DNA of 64,000 bases from Plantago major (GCA_026545765.1 CM048840.1:32120765-32184764), one strand, 5' to 3'. Positions 35,265-46,943 are shown, counted from the stretch's first letter. Translations and numbers: made by a program. The notes: generated by a model from the sequence alone, not told the origin.

Positions 35265-37686
35265 TTAGTTAGTGTAGCAAATTAAACAACAAAGGAATTG
35301 TGGAGGACAATCTTTACTCAACTTGACACACCCTCTCTTGTTATGTCGAGCATGCTTGCAATATGAGCATTTCATGATCATTCCATGCCTTCCCATCCTA
35401 CCAGTCTCTTCATACTTTTGTAGAGCCACTTTAGCTTTAAGTTCCTGAATCTCAACTGTACTCTTTTTCCTTGTGTTATTTTTGGGCCTACCAGGCATCT
35501 TTTCATGGATGGGAGGCAATAGAATACGAAGATCAGACTTTGCCCATTCAGATTGCCCTCTTAATGGAACCATCACATTGGACTATACTGCCATATATTT
35601 AGCCCTTCTATAGCAATCATCAACATAATCCTCAACTGTCTTACCTAGAAAATTCAGACAAGAGATTGCATGCCAACATGGGTAACCACTAAGTTGCCAT
35701 TTTCTGCAAGAACATGTCCTCTTCACCACTGAGACAATCCATCTATCCATACCCCCACCATTCATTACAACCTCAAACTCATCTTCTCGATTGAACAAGC
35801 AAGTGAATTCATTGCTTCTCACGCTGCCTAACTCCAACCTCTCTCTAAGCATAGGACATATATCACCCCACCATCCCTCACCCTGACTCCTTCAATTCTG
35901 ACCCAAACTCTCTTCATTATCAGCATCCTTATATCTTCAAGCATCCCAATTATTGGCTTGCTTCTTGGTTCCAAAATCATGGAGTTAAATGATTCAGACA
36001 TATTGTTCACACATATGTCAGATTTGACAAGGATTCTGAAGTGTGACTTGGACCAGTTATCAGCAGGCTTTTTCACAAGCCATTCATATGCTTTCTTATC
36101 TTTCTTCTTTATCTCATTCATAACCTCTTCAAAATCAACCAACTTTGTAGCTTTTGCAGCCCTCCAGAGTAGTTGTTTAAGAGCTAAGCCACCATGATAC
36201 AACTTCATGTTGTTGTACAAGTGACAAACACAAAACCTATGCTCAGCATTTGGGAACAAGCATTCAATAGCAATAATCAAGCCTTTCTGCTTGTCTGACA
36301 TGAAGGTGAAGTCCTCTGCAGTCTCATCAATCCCTAAATCTCTAGCTAAAAACTCAAGAAACCATGTCCAAGTATCTGTCTTCTCCTTCTCTACAATAGC
36401 ATAGGCAATTGGATACAATGAATTATTGGGATCAACTCCTACTACAGTGAGGAGTATCCCACCATTTCCCCCCCTTAGATGGCATCCATCTAGACATATT
36501 ATCTTCCTAAGTTGCTTGAACCCCCTCTTCATTGCACCCCCACCAACATATATATATCCTCTTGAATATATGCCTATCATCATCATGCTTGAAAGGCTTG
36601 ATCATTACAGTGTTACTTTGATCACTCTTTTTTATCTCAGCTGCATACCTCCATAACTGTGCATATTGCTCATTCTCAGCTCCACATCTCTTCAACTGGA
36701 ACAACTCTTACTTCATCCACCTAGCAGAAACAACTCTTACTTCATCCACCTAGCAGAAACAACTCTTACTTCATCCACCTTGCTACAATGATGTGTACCA
36801 TCCACATACTTGATCTGCATAACCACCTTTCCCTTCCCATGAAAGGCAGTTGCTACAAGTCTCCAAGGACATTTTTCAGCAGCACAAACAGATACAATCC
36901 TCCCCTCATCATTCCTTTCATACCTAAGCTCCTTACCATTCTTAATTGAGTGACTCCTAAGGGCATCTCTCAAGACTTTTTTGCCAGGGAACACCAACCC
37001 TACTTCAAACTTAGGGTTCTCCATATCTGTATCAGGGTTAAACAGTGGAAACCTCATACTTAGATGGGTGAGGAACAACTGAAGTGCATGGAGCACTCAT
37101 GCTGGGAATGGATTCAGAATTCTGCAAATTGGAGTTATCTAACCCACCCAACCGCTAATGAATTTTTACACCCTTGTAGAATTATGCAATTTCATTACTC
37201 AACTCACAATCACTATCCTCCAAACCATCAGAGTTGACTGAATCACTTCCTACAGACTGCTCATCAAATCTTGCTTCTCTATCATCCACCAACTTCAACA
37301 ACAACTCTCTATCAATAGGTTCATGTTGGAGTTCATCATCTCCCTGCACCAGTTCCTCATCAATAGGCTCATCATTGTCACTATGTTCTCCCTTCACCAG
37401 TTCATCATCTTCCTCCACCAGTTCTTCATCTCCCTCACTCTCAATATATTCATCATTCACATTAAAAATCCTCATCTTCACTTTGTTCATTGTCTTCTTC
37501 ACTCTCTTCTCCCTCCTCTCTTTCACTCCGTTCATCATCTTGTTGCCCCTGAGCCTCATCTTCCTCACTACTATCACTAGCTGTATCTCCATCAATCAAA
37601 TGCTCTATAAACACACCCACTGAATCACTACTGTCAACAGAAAACGCCATTTCTAGAGCATGAATGTTAGTATCCATCTTAATCAA
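35265..37686 (-). pseudogene. MuDR-type MULE transposase, degraded
   Basis: Read on the minus strand: an acidic N-terminal region (37686-37182), a MuDR N-terminal domain with C-A-A-E-K-C-P-W (37063-36740), the MULE catalytic domain with C-L-D-G-C-H-L and S-D-K-Q-K-G-L (36586-35850), a SWIM zinc finger C-S-C...C-W-H (about 35730-35680), and a CCHC knuckle near 35373-35330. The protein would cut and rejoin the terminal repeats. Defects seen: a one-base slip in a T run near 37470, a stop near 37182, a 28-bp tandem duplication carrying a stop at 36706-36778 with loss of the usual linker, a frame slip in a TA run near 36560, another near 35860, and a TAG at 35583-35585. It cannot encode a working enzyme. 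Confidence 0.9.
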
Positions 37687-38388
37687 GTCTCTACATCAAT
37701 TTATTCCACTATTTGAGAAGTAGTAATTCACAATCTTGGGATCAATTCCACACATACTCACCATCTCTTTAACTTCTAACATACTCATTTCATCAACATG
37801 AGACCAATCAAAATATGAAACTACTCCTCCATCATAAATGTTTTCCTATTAATTAACTTCCCATGGTGGTGCATTACAACTGTAAAGTTGAAGCTCAATG
37901 CAGCTACAATAATAAAACAGAGCAACCAGTCATTTTTTGCTTCCAACCCAATAGATATAAACTATTTTAGGGATGTATAAACTATTCTCAAGCATGTTAA
38001 CAGTGGGGAACAAATGGAATCTTAAACTCACAAAAATCATACAAGAAAACCTAGTGTACAGTCAGACTTTCGACATAACTTGAATAAACAATGGTATAAA
38101 GCAACAACAACACATAACAAGCCAACATATCATCGATTTCACCAAAAAAATAAACTTTTTGCTTCAAAAACACAAGCAGTATACAGAGATAGAACATACC
38201 ATAATTTGGAGTTGTTCGCCCTTTAGGAATACTTGTACTTGGGCTACGTTATTTCCAAACCAATCGCGATTTTTTCAGAGAATTTCAATTGTCAGGAAGA
38301 TTGATTTTTGAATTTGTGAAGAATTGAAATGGGAATTTAGCCAAATTAGGTTAAGTGTTGTTGACAATAAGGCTTTGTTAATCAATTG

Positions 38389-38567
38389 GACCCTTTTGCC
38401 CTTACTGGGCGCGTGAATGTAGCCAACTGACGGCCAAAGCTAACGCCGTCCAGACTTGTTTGTTGACTTGTCACGTTGACCAACGTTTAGGTGTCGGATG
38501 GTAAAAAAAAGGTTTGTGTGTAACTTCAAATTCGGTCCAAAGGTTTGTGTGTAGAGAAAAATTTCTC
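38389..38567 (-). repeat. MULE right terminal inverted repeat
   Basis: Reverse complement of the left repeat with scattered differences; the outer end is ATTTCTC at 38567. Confidence 0.9.
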
Positions 38568-38639
38568 TAATAATTAATGTTAATTATTTTCATGATATTT
38601 TTATAAAAATGGCATAAAATTTGCATAATGCCCATAAAT

Positions 38640-38785
38640 TATCATAAAATTGTACATAACCCCCTGAATTATCATTAAGTTGTATGAAACCCCTAGATTT
38701 GACTTTCTAGGCGTGTGTAATGCACTTTCCATGTCAGGGGGTTTCGTGCTAACTTTAATAACTCAAGGGGTTTGGACTTTGGCGC
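38640..38785. repeat. Fold-back (inverted repeat) segment
   Basis: AACCCCCTGAATTATC near 38660 and the complement of AACTCAAGGGGTTTGG near 38762, with similar inner text, form an inverted repeat of about 40 bp arms. It looks like a small MULE-type MITE or a pair of terminal repeats without body, next to the MULE. Confidence 0.45.
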
Positions 38786-38895
38786 AATTTTAATAATATG
38801 ACTTAACAAGTATAATGAAACATAATGAGTTTTATCAAGGATAGCTAATCTCACTAAGTAAACAATCACAAAATTGATCTATACTAGGAAGATAT

Positions 38896-38960
38896 CACTT
38901 TGTCGAGCGAGCCAAGTCCAGCCAAGTAATAATTAAGACTCGGCTCGCATAACATCCATA
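38896..38960. mobile_element. Half copy of the hAT-type MITE
   Basis: GAGCGAGCCAAG and GACTCGGCTCGCATAACATC match the right end of the element at 20021-20375. The other half is missing. Confidence 0.5.
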
Positions 38961-38977
38961 TCAACAATATCCCACAA

Positions 38978-39190
38978 AGTTAATTTATTCATTTACCGGT
39001 TATAACACCCCCCTCTACACACACACGTTTCCTCAACTTGTGGTTATATACCATAAATTGTAAAAACATGTATATCTCCACAAATTTAACTTATTCATTT
39101 ACCGGTTCTACCCCACACACACATGTTTCCTCAACTTGATTATTTTCGATGTCTGCTCTGATACCAAAAGTTGTAAAACATATCTCCACC
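38978..39190 (-). repeat. Tandem duplication of about 110 bp with a primer-binding site
   Basis: CATTTACCGGTT...CACGTTTCCTCAACTTG and the following ATACCA...TTGTAAAA...ATCTCCAC text occurs twice. The second copy holds GCTCTGATACCA (39155-39166), which on the minus strand is TGGTATCAGAGC, the perfect initiator tRNA-Met primer-binding site. This suggests a minus-strand LTR element whose LTR would begin near 39167. No coding part remains. Confidence 0.55.
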
Positions 39191-40897
39191 ACTAGCATGC
39201 TCGATGTTGTTCACTCTGGTCTTACGAACAATGATCGAGCAGTTTTGTTATTAATTATTTATAAGGGTCTCGCACTACCAATTACATATGTATATCTAGT
39301 TATATACCTCTATTGATTCTTCATGAAAAAAATTGAACACACCACAAACAATGTGATCGATCTAGCACAAACTTTGAATGGTCAACACATTCTAGCGGGA
39401 TTTCTATTTATAGAGAGGAAAAAAAACATATAAAAAACTTTACGTTAATTTCAGCTAGTATGATCGTGAAGTTCATGTAGTGAACGTATGTTCATAAGTG
39501 TAGTTTAATTTATTTACTAGGTAGTAAATAAAAGGAAATAGATTATAGATGTGAATTAATGATCAGAAAAATAAAGAATGAGACAAGAAAATACAGATGA
39601 TGGGCAGAGAATAAAAATAGACTCGAAGATGATCATATGAGAGTGAGAGGTATATAAGCAGCCAGTTAATCTAGAATGTGGACGATTTGTCTTTTGAATG
39701 ATCAATATATATATATGCAAGAGCAAGGCCAGTCATAAATAATTCATAGTAGATACTTAGAAACCAAACAAAAGACCAAAATGGCATGCATGCCACTGTA
39801 TGATCGATCGATGAGTACTTTTGCATGCTATGTCATGCCAATCTATACTTTCCTTCGCCACGTGAATTATAACAGATTTCATCCTTACTAGCTAGCTAGC
39901 TAGCTACCTTCTTATATGCCCTACCTAGCTAGCTACTTGTATCTTGGAGTAAATTTCAAATTCCAATTGTCCTACGTCTATAGTAAAGGATCAACACGCT
40001 AGGTCATTGCCGCAAAACGTTTGGTGGGAATAGCATTAGAAGTTGGAATAATGATATGATTGGAATGGTGATGATCAAAATTCCCTCGTCATATATGGGG
40101 TTGTAGTAGAATTCGACATTTTGATTTATTTTTTTTTTAAATTATGTTTGATAGGAAAAAGTAAAGAGTTGTGGTATGATTTCTTTTTTAAACGTTAAAA
40201 AAATTATTGATGGAACATTCTCAAAGTACGAGTATAATGAATGTTCACTAATAATCGGAATAAAATGCAAATACAATCAAAATTCTAGATCACCACAAAA
40301 GAAACCTCGAATAGGATGGAGAGAAAATTGGTTGTCCACGTCGTCTAGTATGCAGAAAACATGATCCTGCAACATCAATGATCTTTTCGTCTAATCCATG
40401 TAGAGGCAGGGGAGAGGTTTAGTGCATTTGTCCTCGTGCGACCAATGAGCCTCTTGAAGGCTTGGGTGCCATTATCAGGATCCAGATTAGGTTATGGGGT
40501 TCCGAACATGTTTACCGGTGTAACCCTCGAGGGTGAAGGGTCTCATTCGGATGGTATACCAAAGATATTTTGTTTATAAACACGAGACGCGCAAGTGGTA
40601 AGCTTCGTGGATCTTCTTATGAGGCTATTCTACATCAACTCCACGTCAATCTCTCATGAAGGTCTGTCACTTTGCTCTGTATCAAGGTGGAATGAAGGGT
40701 GATGTTATACCAACTAGAAATGTATGGGGTAAAATCAAATCCAATAAAATCACTCCATACGTTTCTGAACAAATGACAAGACACGGTGATTAAGGTATAA
40801 AGTAAAAGTAGTGGAGATAAAGCAGATTAATAGTATGTGGGTTAAAATGAGTGGTGTACAATTTACAAAAAAAAAAAATGATATATGTAATGGGACA
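39191..40897. other. Intergenic, possible old LTR then AT-rich DNA
   Basis: 39167 to about 39420 may be the LTR belonging to the primer-binding site above. A TAGC tetramer array lies near 39888-39906. The last about 200 bp before 40898 resemble one end of a Stowaway-like MITE interrupted by the gypsy LTR. No gene seen. Confidence 0.35.
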
Positions 40898-41822
40898 TGT
40901 TGAGGGGTTTAGCCTCGAACACTAACTAATTAAACTATTACAAGCAACTTGGTCTAAAATCCGCCTCCTACTTGAAGTCTGAAGCAGTACCTGTCCGAGC
41001 TAGAGTACCTGAAAGGAATAATTGGGGGGGGGGGGGGGGGGGTTAAAAAGGGTTACCCGGATTGCGTATGTCAATCAGGTCAGAGACTTCACTCAAGAGA
41101 GAGTTGTGAGCTCTCAATGTAATAGTTATGAGGAAGGTTATAATGCCAAGAGTCACTTATGACTTGTGACTTAGGAATTGTGAATTACCTTAAGGCCTTG
41201 GACCTTGTGCTATATTTATAGTTATCATGTACTTACGAAGAGGTTCATAAGATGATGCCAAGTGTATGCTTCAGATTTGGACACCAATGCTACTTTTGGC
41301 CCACAGCCCAATAGTGAACAGCAGCCCACATCCGATTAATGGGCCTGGGAAGGTAGTTTGGACCTTTTCCCTCTGAGAGTATTGTTCCGCCTGTTGGGTC
41401 TGTGTCAGTCCCTTGGACAGATCTGTCTGCTTGGTTGGTCTATCCTGAGGTAACTCTGGGTGTCCGAGCCAGAAGTTTCACGGAAGTATCTCAGTGGTTC
41501 TGTTATATACGTTTGGTCTTAATGTGATGGTGGCATCCGAGATTCTCTCGTCCGGTCCGTTTGGCATCCTAGGACTGACAGTCTGTGGTACGTGGAGGGA
41601 CCATGTGACCATTTATCAGGTTCGGAAGTCGTACACCTAGCTTGGTCGGACTTATCTGAGAAGGTGTGTTGACTTGTAAGTACTAGTTGACCTGGAATGG
41701 TTTCCGTTAGGTCGGACCATTTGAAGGTCGGACTAATACTGAATTGGCTATTTTAGCCTTGATGCGCTCTAGGACACGCTCTATGGCGCCCTTAACGGAT
41801 TGGACACATGTCCGTATCAACA
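40898..41822 (-). repeat. 3' LTR of the Tat gypsy element, 925 bp
   Basis: Begins TGTTGAGG and ends CGTATCAACA, with matching inverted ends TGTTGA/TCAACA. A TATA box for the element sense (TATAAATATA on the minus strand) lies at 41211-41220. The purine tract next to 41822 proves it is the downstream LTR. A long G run sits at about 41024-41042. Confidence 0.85.
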
Positions 41823-41838
41823 TATGTCCCCCTAGTTT
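41823..41838 (-). promoter_or_regulatory. Polypurine tract of the gypsy element
   Basis: The minus strand reads AAACTAGGGGGACATA directly before the LTR start. It primes plus-strand DNA synthesis in reverse transcription. Confidence 0.8.
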
Positions 41839-42417
41839 CCAAGTATCTTAGTAGAAGATAGTTGGTAACTATAAAAAGAACAAGTGTGTTGTGGAGCGTG
41901 TCCGAATCGTTATCTGAAAAGGAAAAAAAATTCCTTTTTGTGAGATATGTTGTCCGTGTCCTTAGGAATTCAATATATCTCTCCCCCCCCCCCTTTCGTT
42001 CTACAGTCCAAGTTATGTAATAGCTCGGACTGTAGGAGGAAAAGGTATTTGTATCCGAGATATATAGATCCAAGTACGGTTAGGGTCTGAAGAAGTCTTC
42101 TGTGGAAGAGTGTATAGGAAGCAATCCGTGGGGCCAAATATGTGGAATGGCCCACCTGGACTGATGAACAGTGAGTCAAATGGCCCAATAAGTCCCAGCC
42201 CACGGGAAAAGATCCCGAGTGAAGCGATGCGATTGTTGGATCGAGAAGATCAACGGTTGGGATTTAGACCCAAGTGATGTGACGTTTCTGAGAAGAAATA
42301 AGTGGGGTGTAATGCCAATACACCACTTGTAAACCGGCACATCCGTTGGATTGAAAAGATCAACGGTTGGGGTTTGAATCCAGGTGATGTGACGCTTGGC
42401 CTTCCCCAATTGCCCCC

Positions 42418-42425
42418 TATAAATA
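42418..42425 (+). promoter_or_regulatory. TATA box of the antisense additional gene
   Basis: A perfect TATAAATA on the strand opposite to the retrotransposon's own transcript, about 200 bp before a good splice donor (42619). It suggests that the antisense frame has its own promoter. Confidence 0.55.
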
Positions 42426-42618
42426 GTTGCAGAATCTGTCGCTTTCACACTTTAGCCAAACCGAAACTCAGAGCGATTCTTAAGCAATCCGAGCAAACAA
42501 AAATCAATCCGAGCAACCAAAACTCGCAAAATCTCTCACTTTCCAACTGAGATCTGTACTCTCGGAGAGCTAGCAAGGCTTCGACGTCCGTCCAAACTCA
42601 CTAAACCAACTTTATCAA

Positions 42619-43130
42619 GTAAGTATGCCTTGATTCTTCCTGAACTTTCTCTTTGATGAGATGCTCGCTTAATGCTTGTATGCTTCTCCCTTGTCTGGAC
42701 GTTTGTTTGTTGATTCCGTGGTTTCACATGTTGCATGTGGTAGACGCCTGTAGTATACTTAGTCGGAATACTCCTCCTGTATGCTGTATTGTACTAATTT
42801 CCTTCAATGGCAACTTGTTGAACTGTCTTGTATATCATGTCCAATGTGACCAAAAATCGCTAATGTATGCTTGTTTGGTGATATTTTGGTGCCGATTGGC
42901 ACATAGACTTTTGTAAGCTGTTCCTGTTAGTGTGCCATGTAGGGTTGATAATAGTGCCAATGGCACATCTTTGTGTTCCAAGCTTAGTGCCCATAGTGTT
43001 ACGAGACTGTGTTCCATATAGAAGATTTGACAAAATAGTGTTTCCTCTGACCACTGGACTTAATAAGATACCTAAACGAACTCTCGGATAATCACAATCA
43101 TCGTTTCTAATCCGTTTCCTTGTGCCCTAG
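42619..43130 (+). other. Leader intron of the antisense additional gene
   Basis: Donor GTAAGTATG at 42619 and acceptor TGTGCCCTAG at 43130, with the ATG of the next frame one base after the acceptor. An intron ending right at the start codon is common in expressed plant 5' UTRs. Predicted from sequence only. Confidence 0.5.
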
Positions 43131-43131
43131 G

Positions 43132-46071
43132 ATGTCCGGGAGTGATAGTCAGAATCAGCACGAAGTCCTTGATTATGATGACGGGATATCCCAAGGATCT
43201 GAATCTGGCGCGGTAACCTCGTCCGAGTCAGACGATCTGGGGTTGGAGATCCCGGAAAACATTCTTCCTACGGAAGTACATAGGGCGGACGTTGTGGAGG
43301 TTGTTTCATCCGGCGATTCAGATGCTGGGCAAGGGACCCCGAATGCTATTCGCTTTCGTAATGATGGGGTGAGTAGCCAAGGGAACGTTGTGAGAACAAG
43401 GGTGCGAGTCCGATCTCGGACCATCGGTAGTGGTGGCATATCGTTTGGTGGAAGTGTGCCTCGGATGGAGCAGGAAGGCGACTCTGGTCGTGAGGCAGAC
43501 GATGTAGAGATGTTTGAGGCTGGTGAGGAGGACCGTGTTGTGGCGGAAACAGGTCCGAACAACCTGAGTACATCTGGGAGACCCGACGGTGGGGAAGAAG
43601 AGGAGGAATATGGAGAAGAAGATGAGGATGACGAGGAAGAGGAGGAGGAAGCCTCTCAAACCACTCGTCCACGGGGACGTTCCGGGCGGAACAATCGCCA
43701 GATTGTTCTTCATCCTAGAGTGCCCATGCACTCTAATCCGCCCCTTGTTGCTGGTCGTGGAGCCCAAGCAGCACGGACTAAATTCCCTCGTCCTGCGTCC
43801 GCCGTTGTTATAGCTGATCCGTATGGTGAACTTAATGTAGACGGTCTTCTGCCCACATGTCCGTCTAAGGTGAAGCCTGAGGACATTCCTGAGTGGAGGC
43901 AGAAGTGGGAAATCCCTGAGTCTGTCGAGATCATGGTGCCAGAACCCAGGCATGCCTTTTATAATCCGCATGCTGGATACATGTGTGTGCACGAGGCGGC
44001 CTTTTCCTGTGGATGGAAGGTTCCCATCGCGTCCGAGCTGAAGCACATTCTGAACCACATTGGTATCGGTCCGAGCCAGGTTATCCCGAAATCTCTGGGT
44101 AACCTCATTTGTTTTGTTATCTTTTGTAAAAAGAAGGGGCAGCCAGTGAATTTCGAGAATTTCCGGCAACTTTTCCAAGTGACTTTCAGTCCTGGCAACC
44201 CTCTTTTTTATACCTTCGTAAATAGGAAGTCATATAACTTCATCTCGGACTCCATCTCCTCACTCGGATCAAAGTGGTGGGAGAAGTATATCTTCGTGCG
44301 GATGGCTTTGAGGCATGGGAGTCCGCGAGGAGACGAGAACAATGGGGGTTGCCCAAGGAGTTTCCAAGGGAGAGTATCCCAGATTGGCGCCCACTTCCGA
44401 AGAATGTGGCTCCGTGGGTGGCGGAGATCCATAAGAAAAACAATCCACCAACTTATCCGTTCCACGGATTGATCTGTCAACCGCTGCCATACTCGTGCGG
44501 ACTAACTGATGCGGCCGAGGTCGGAGGGAAGACTGACTTCTGTAAGAATCCGTAACTTAGGATTTTCGCTCTTCTTTTTTTTTTTTGCATGATCGTTGCA
44601 TAGTTGTCCGCTGTTCACGGTGTTATGGATCCGCGTCTGACATTGTTTGTTTCTTCTGCAGCTTACTGGTTCGAGTACATAATGTCGACCCTCCGCGAAA
44701 AGAAGAAGCAGTAGAGGGAGAAGCAAGCCCTTGAGCTTGCCACTGGCCAAAGGGCCAGAATTATCAATACGTCCACGGGTTTGCCTATGGCGGACCCCAA
44801 AAATGCGGTCCTCTTTGCTGCTGAGGAGGAGCGACGGAAGAAGGCGGGTGAGGATCCGCAGATTCTGGAGGTGCCCGACAAGGGCAAAGGTCCGGTGACT
44901 CGCATCACCACTGCCTCCAAGCCACCAGCTTCTGCTACATTCGCACCTCCGCAGGATGTGCTGATGCGGGATGCTATCACCTCGGGCAGGAAGAGGGGTG
45001 CAACTTCGGATGCCTCTCTTGCTGCCAAGAGGCAACATTTTGCCGCTATTCTGCCACTGTCCGACCAAGCAGCTCTCGATGCGGAATACGAACGGAGTCG
45101 CGGACTCCCTGAGGTTGAGCGGGTTGGAGAGCTCCATGAGTTGCATCAAAGGGTAGGCAGCTTATCAATGCTTTCCTTTCCATGCAGCTTTTTATGAAAG
45201 AAATGTAACTTTTGTCTGTGCGGACTTCTTGTAGCTCGGATGCATGATCAAGGCTATGCCGTGGAAGGCCAGCGAGCGGGCCACCATTGAGGAGGACCTG
45301 CATAAGGCAGTGGCTGCATCGGCGGAGGAGGCTGAAAAAGCCAGGCAGGCGGAAACCCATCGGAAGTAGAAGGACACGACCATAGCCAAGCTGCAGGCTA
45401 GCTTGCTGGAGGTAAAGTCGGACTTGGAGTGGCAGGAGAACTTTATCGATAAGTCGATGAAGGCGTTCCTGGAGTCCAAGGATGCGCTCCTCGAAGATCT
45501 CCAGTTTGCCCGCCTTGAGGCTATCCGAGACTTTATGAAGTCGGACTCCTTCAAATTTTTTATGGTGGATAAAGCTGATGCGCTTCGCTTGGAGGGGTTT
45601 TCATATGCCATTGGCCAACTGCAAGGGAAGGGACTACTTCCTCCCGACTTTAACTGGAAGGCGGAAGGGCTAGATCCGGCCGCTGATGCCCATGGAATGG
45701 AGATCCCGGTGGAGGTTGTTCCGGATGAGAAGCTGGGCGCGTGTGAGTTCGCGGAAGCAGTCACCGAGGAAGGTGAAATTGATATCAAGAACGGCGGGCC
45801 TTTTATTCCCGAATGCGTCCCGGATGCTCTTCGCAAGGTATGTTTCTTGCCTTTCGAGAACAACATGAACTATCTGAAGAATTGGTACTTCATGCCTTCT
45901 CGGATCGTCGGACATGCTGCGGACTTCAACCTGTTCGAGAACATCAAGGCTTCATTTGATGAAGTTGCTACATCCCGCGCTGCTGCTGCCAATGTTAATG
46001 CCAATCCGTCCTCCATTAATCCGCCTAGAGTTGATGAAGCCGGTCCAAGCCAACCTCCTCCTCCTCAGTAA
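43132..46071 (+). pseudogene. Antisense additional ORF 1 of the Tat element (putative gypsy-type transposon domain)
   Basis: Starts at ATG 43132 (MSGSDSQNQ). The first about 200 residues are acidic and disordered, with a long Glu/Asp run near 43595-43655. From about 43850 it shows the plant domain named 'putative gypsy type transposon' (Transposase_28): P-R-H-A-F-Y-N-P-H-A-G-Y-M and later I-G-P-S-Q-V-I-P-K-S-L-G-N. A one-base loss near 44300 shifts the frame. An intron at 44542-44661 and another ending near 45234 are likely. The C-terminal part (45240-45560) is coiled coil, then a Pro-rich tail ends at 46071. In-frame TAG codons at 44712-44714 and 45367-45369 break it. The function of such frames is unknown to me; they travel with the retrotransposon rather than being host genes. 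Confidence 0.7.
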
Positions 46072-46562
46072 GAAGTCCGGGGTATTCCCCGTGAAAGAAA
46101 TTTGTAAACATTTGAATTTCAATATCTTTTGATGGCACGGAACGTCACCAAGTACAATATTTATCATCTCTGTTGTCTGTTGTAATCCTTGGTACAATGT
46201 TACATTCGCTTTGATATAAAAATTGCGTGCTCCTTTATTTTCCATGATCCATCGTTCATACGCTTGGTTATCATAAGTAAATATACAACTTTTGCAAGCT
46301 CGGACAACTATCTTTATTATACGGACTTACTTTATGGGGATGCATAATCTTCTAGAAGGGGGCAGGTGAAGCGGTAAAGTCGCCATTATTATTGCGTCCT
46401 TTCATCTTCGAGTCGTCAGATGGTGGACACGTGGTGTGATCGTAGGGATTCTTCGTTCCTGTAAATAAGGATATGGTAATTCTCCCTTTGTCACTGTTTT
46501 ACCTCTCTTCAGCCTTTCCTTTTCTAGAAGTTTACTCTCTGAAAGAGTCAGATTCCTTTAGG

Positions 46563-46943
46563 ATGTCGGAATTCGCCCGAGAAGCTGCAGTCCGAGCTAG
46601 GCAACTTCACCTTAATGCAAGCGCAGTGCTACCCGACTTGGAGAACCTCGGCTTTGGAGAACCAAATGATCCCAAGTACGATTGCTGTCGGCACTGGATA
46701 GATTGTGCCTGCGAAAACATGCACCCTCCGACTTTTCATGGTAAAGGCACAGTGGATGACGCAATCATTCTTGATCCAGAAGGTGATCCTCCTTTGTGTC
46801 CGGCGGTCGCCGGGAGGCGAGCCGAGGAAGAGAGAGAGCGGGTACTGAAGATGATCCGTAGGAGGATCCGAATGCAGCAACAAGCTCGTCGGGCTCAAGG
46901 TGGTGGCTCGGAATCTCAAGGCTCAACCTCGAGAATCCACTGA
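46563..46943 (+). CDS. Antisense additional ORF 2 of the Tat element, unknown function
   Basis: The open frame from ATG 46563 encodes 126 residues (MSEFAREAAVRAR...). It has a Cys/His-containing middle (D-C-C-R-H-W-I-D-C-A-C), which could bind a metal but matches no family I can name. The end is strongly basic and Arg-rich (R-R-R-I-R-M-Q-Q-Q-A-R-R), then Gly/Ser-rich. A TGTAAATAAGG motif lies about 100 bp upstream. It is on the same strand as additional ORF 1 and also antisense to pol. No stop is seen within it. It could be a separate small gene or a displaced exon of ORF 1; I cannot tell. Confidence 0.45.
   Translation: MSEFAREAAVRARQLHLNASAVLPDLENLGFGEPNDPKYDCCRHWIDCACENMHPPTFHGKGTVDDAIILDPEGDPPLCPAVAGRRAEEERERVLKMIRRRIRMQQQARRAQGGGSESQGSTSRIH

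Larger units (their letters stand above)
32401..38567. mobile_element. Mutator-like element (MULE), 6167 bp, complete ends
   Basis: Terminal inverted repeats of about 180 bp (32401-32584 and 38389-38567) match closely by eye. The 9-bp sequence taataatta flanks both sides exactly (32392-32400 and 38568-38576), the target size of Mutator elements. It carries a plus-strand GRF zinc-finger gene near the left end and a minus-strand MuDR-type transposase gene near the right end. The transposase is broken, so the copy could move only if served by a sister copy. Confidence 0.95.

Noticed and set aside
43173-44178. Long minus-strand frames opposite the antisense additional ORF
   Set aside because: Shadow frames of the plus-strand coding sequence; no domain and poor composition.
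43132-46071. Host gene for a disordered/coiled-coil nuclear protein
   Set aside because: It carries a retrotransposon-associated domain, lies between the LTR and pol of one element, and has frameshift and stop mutations.
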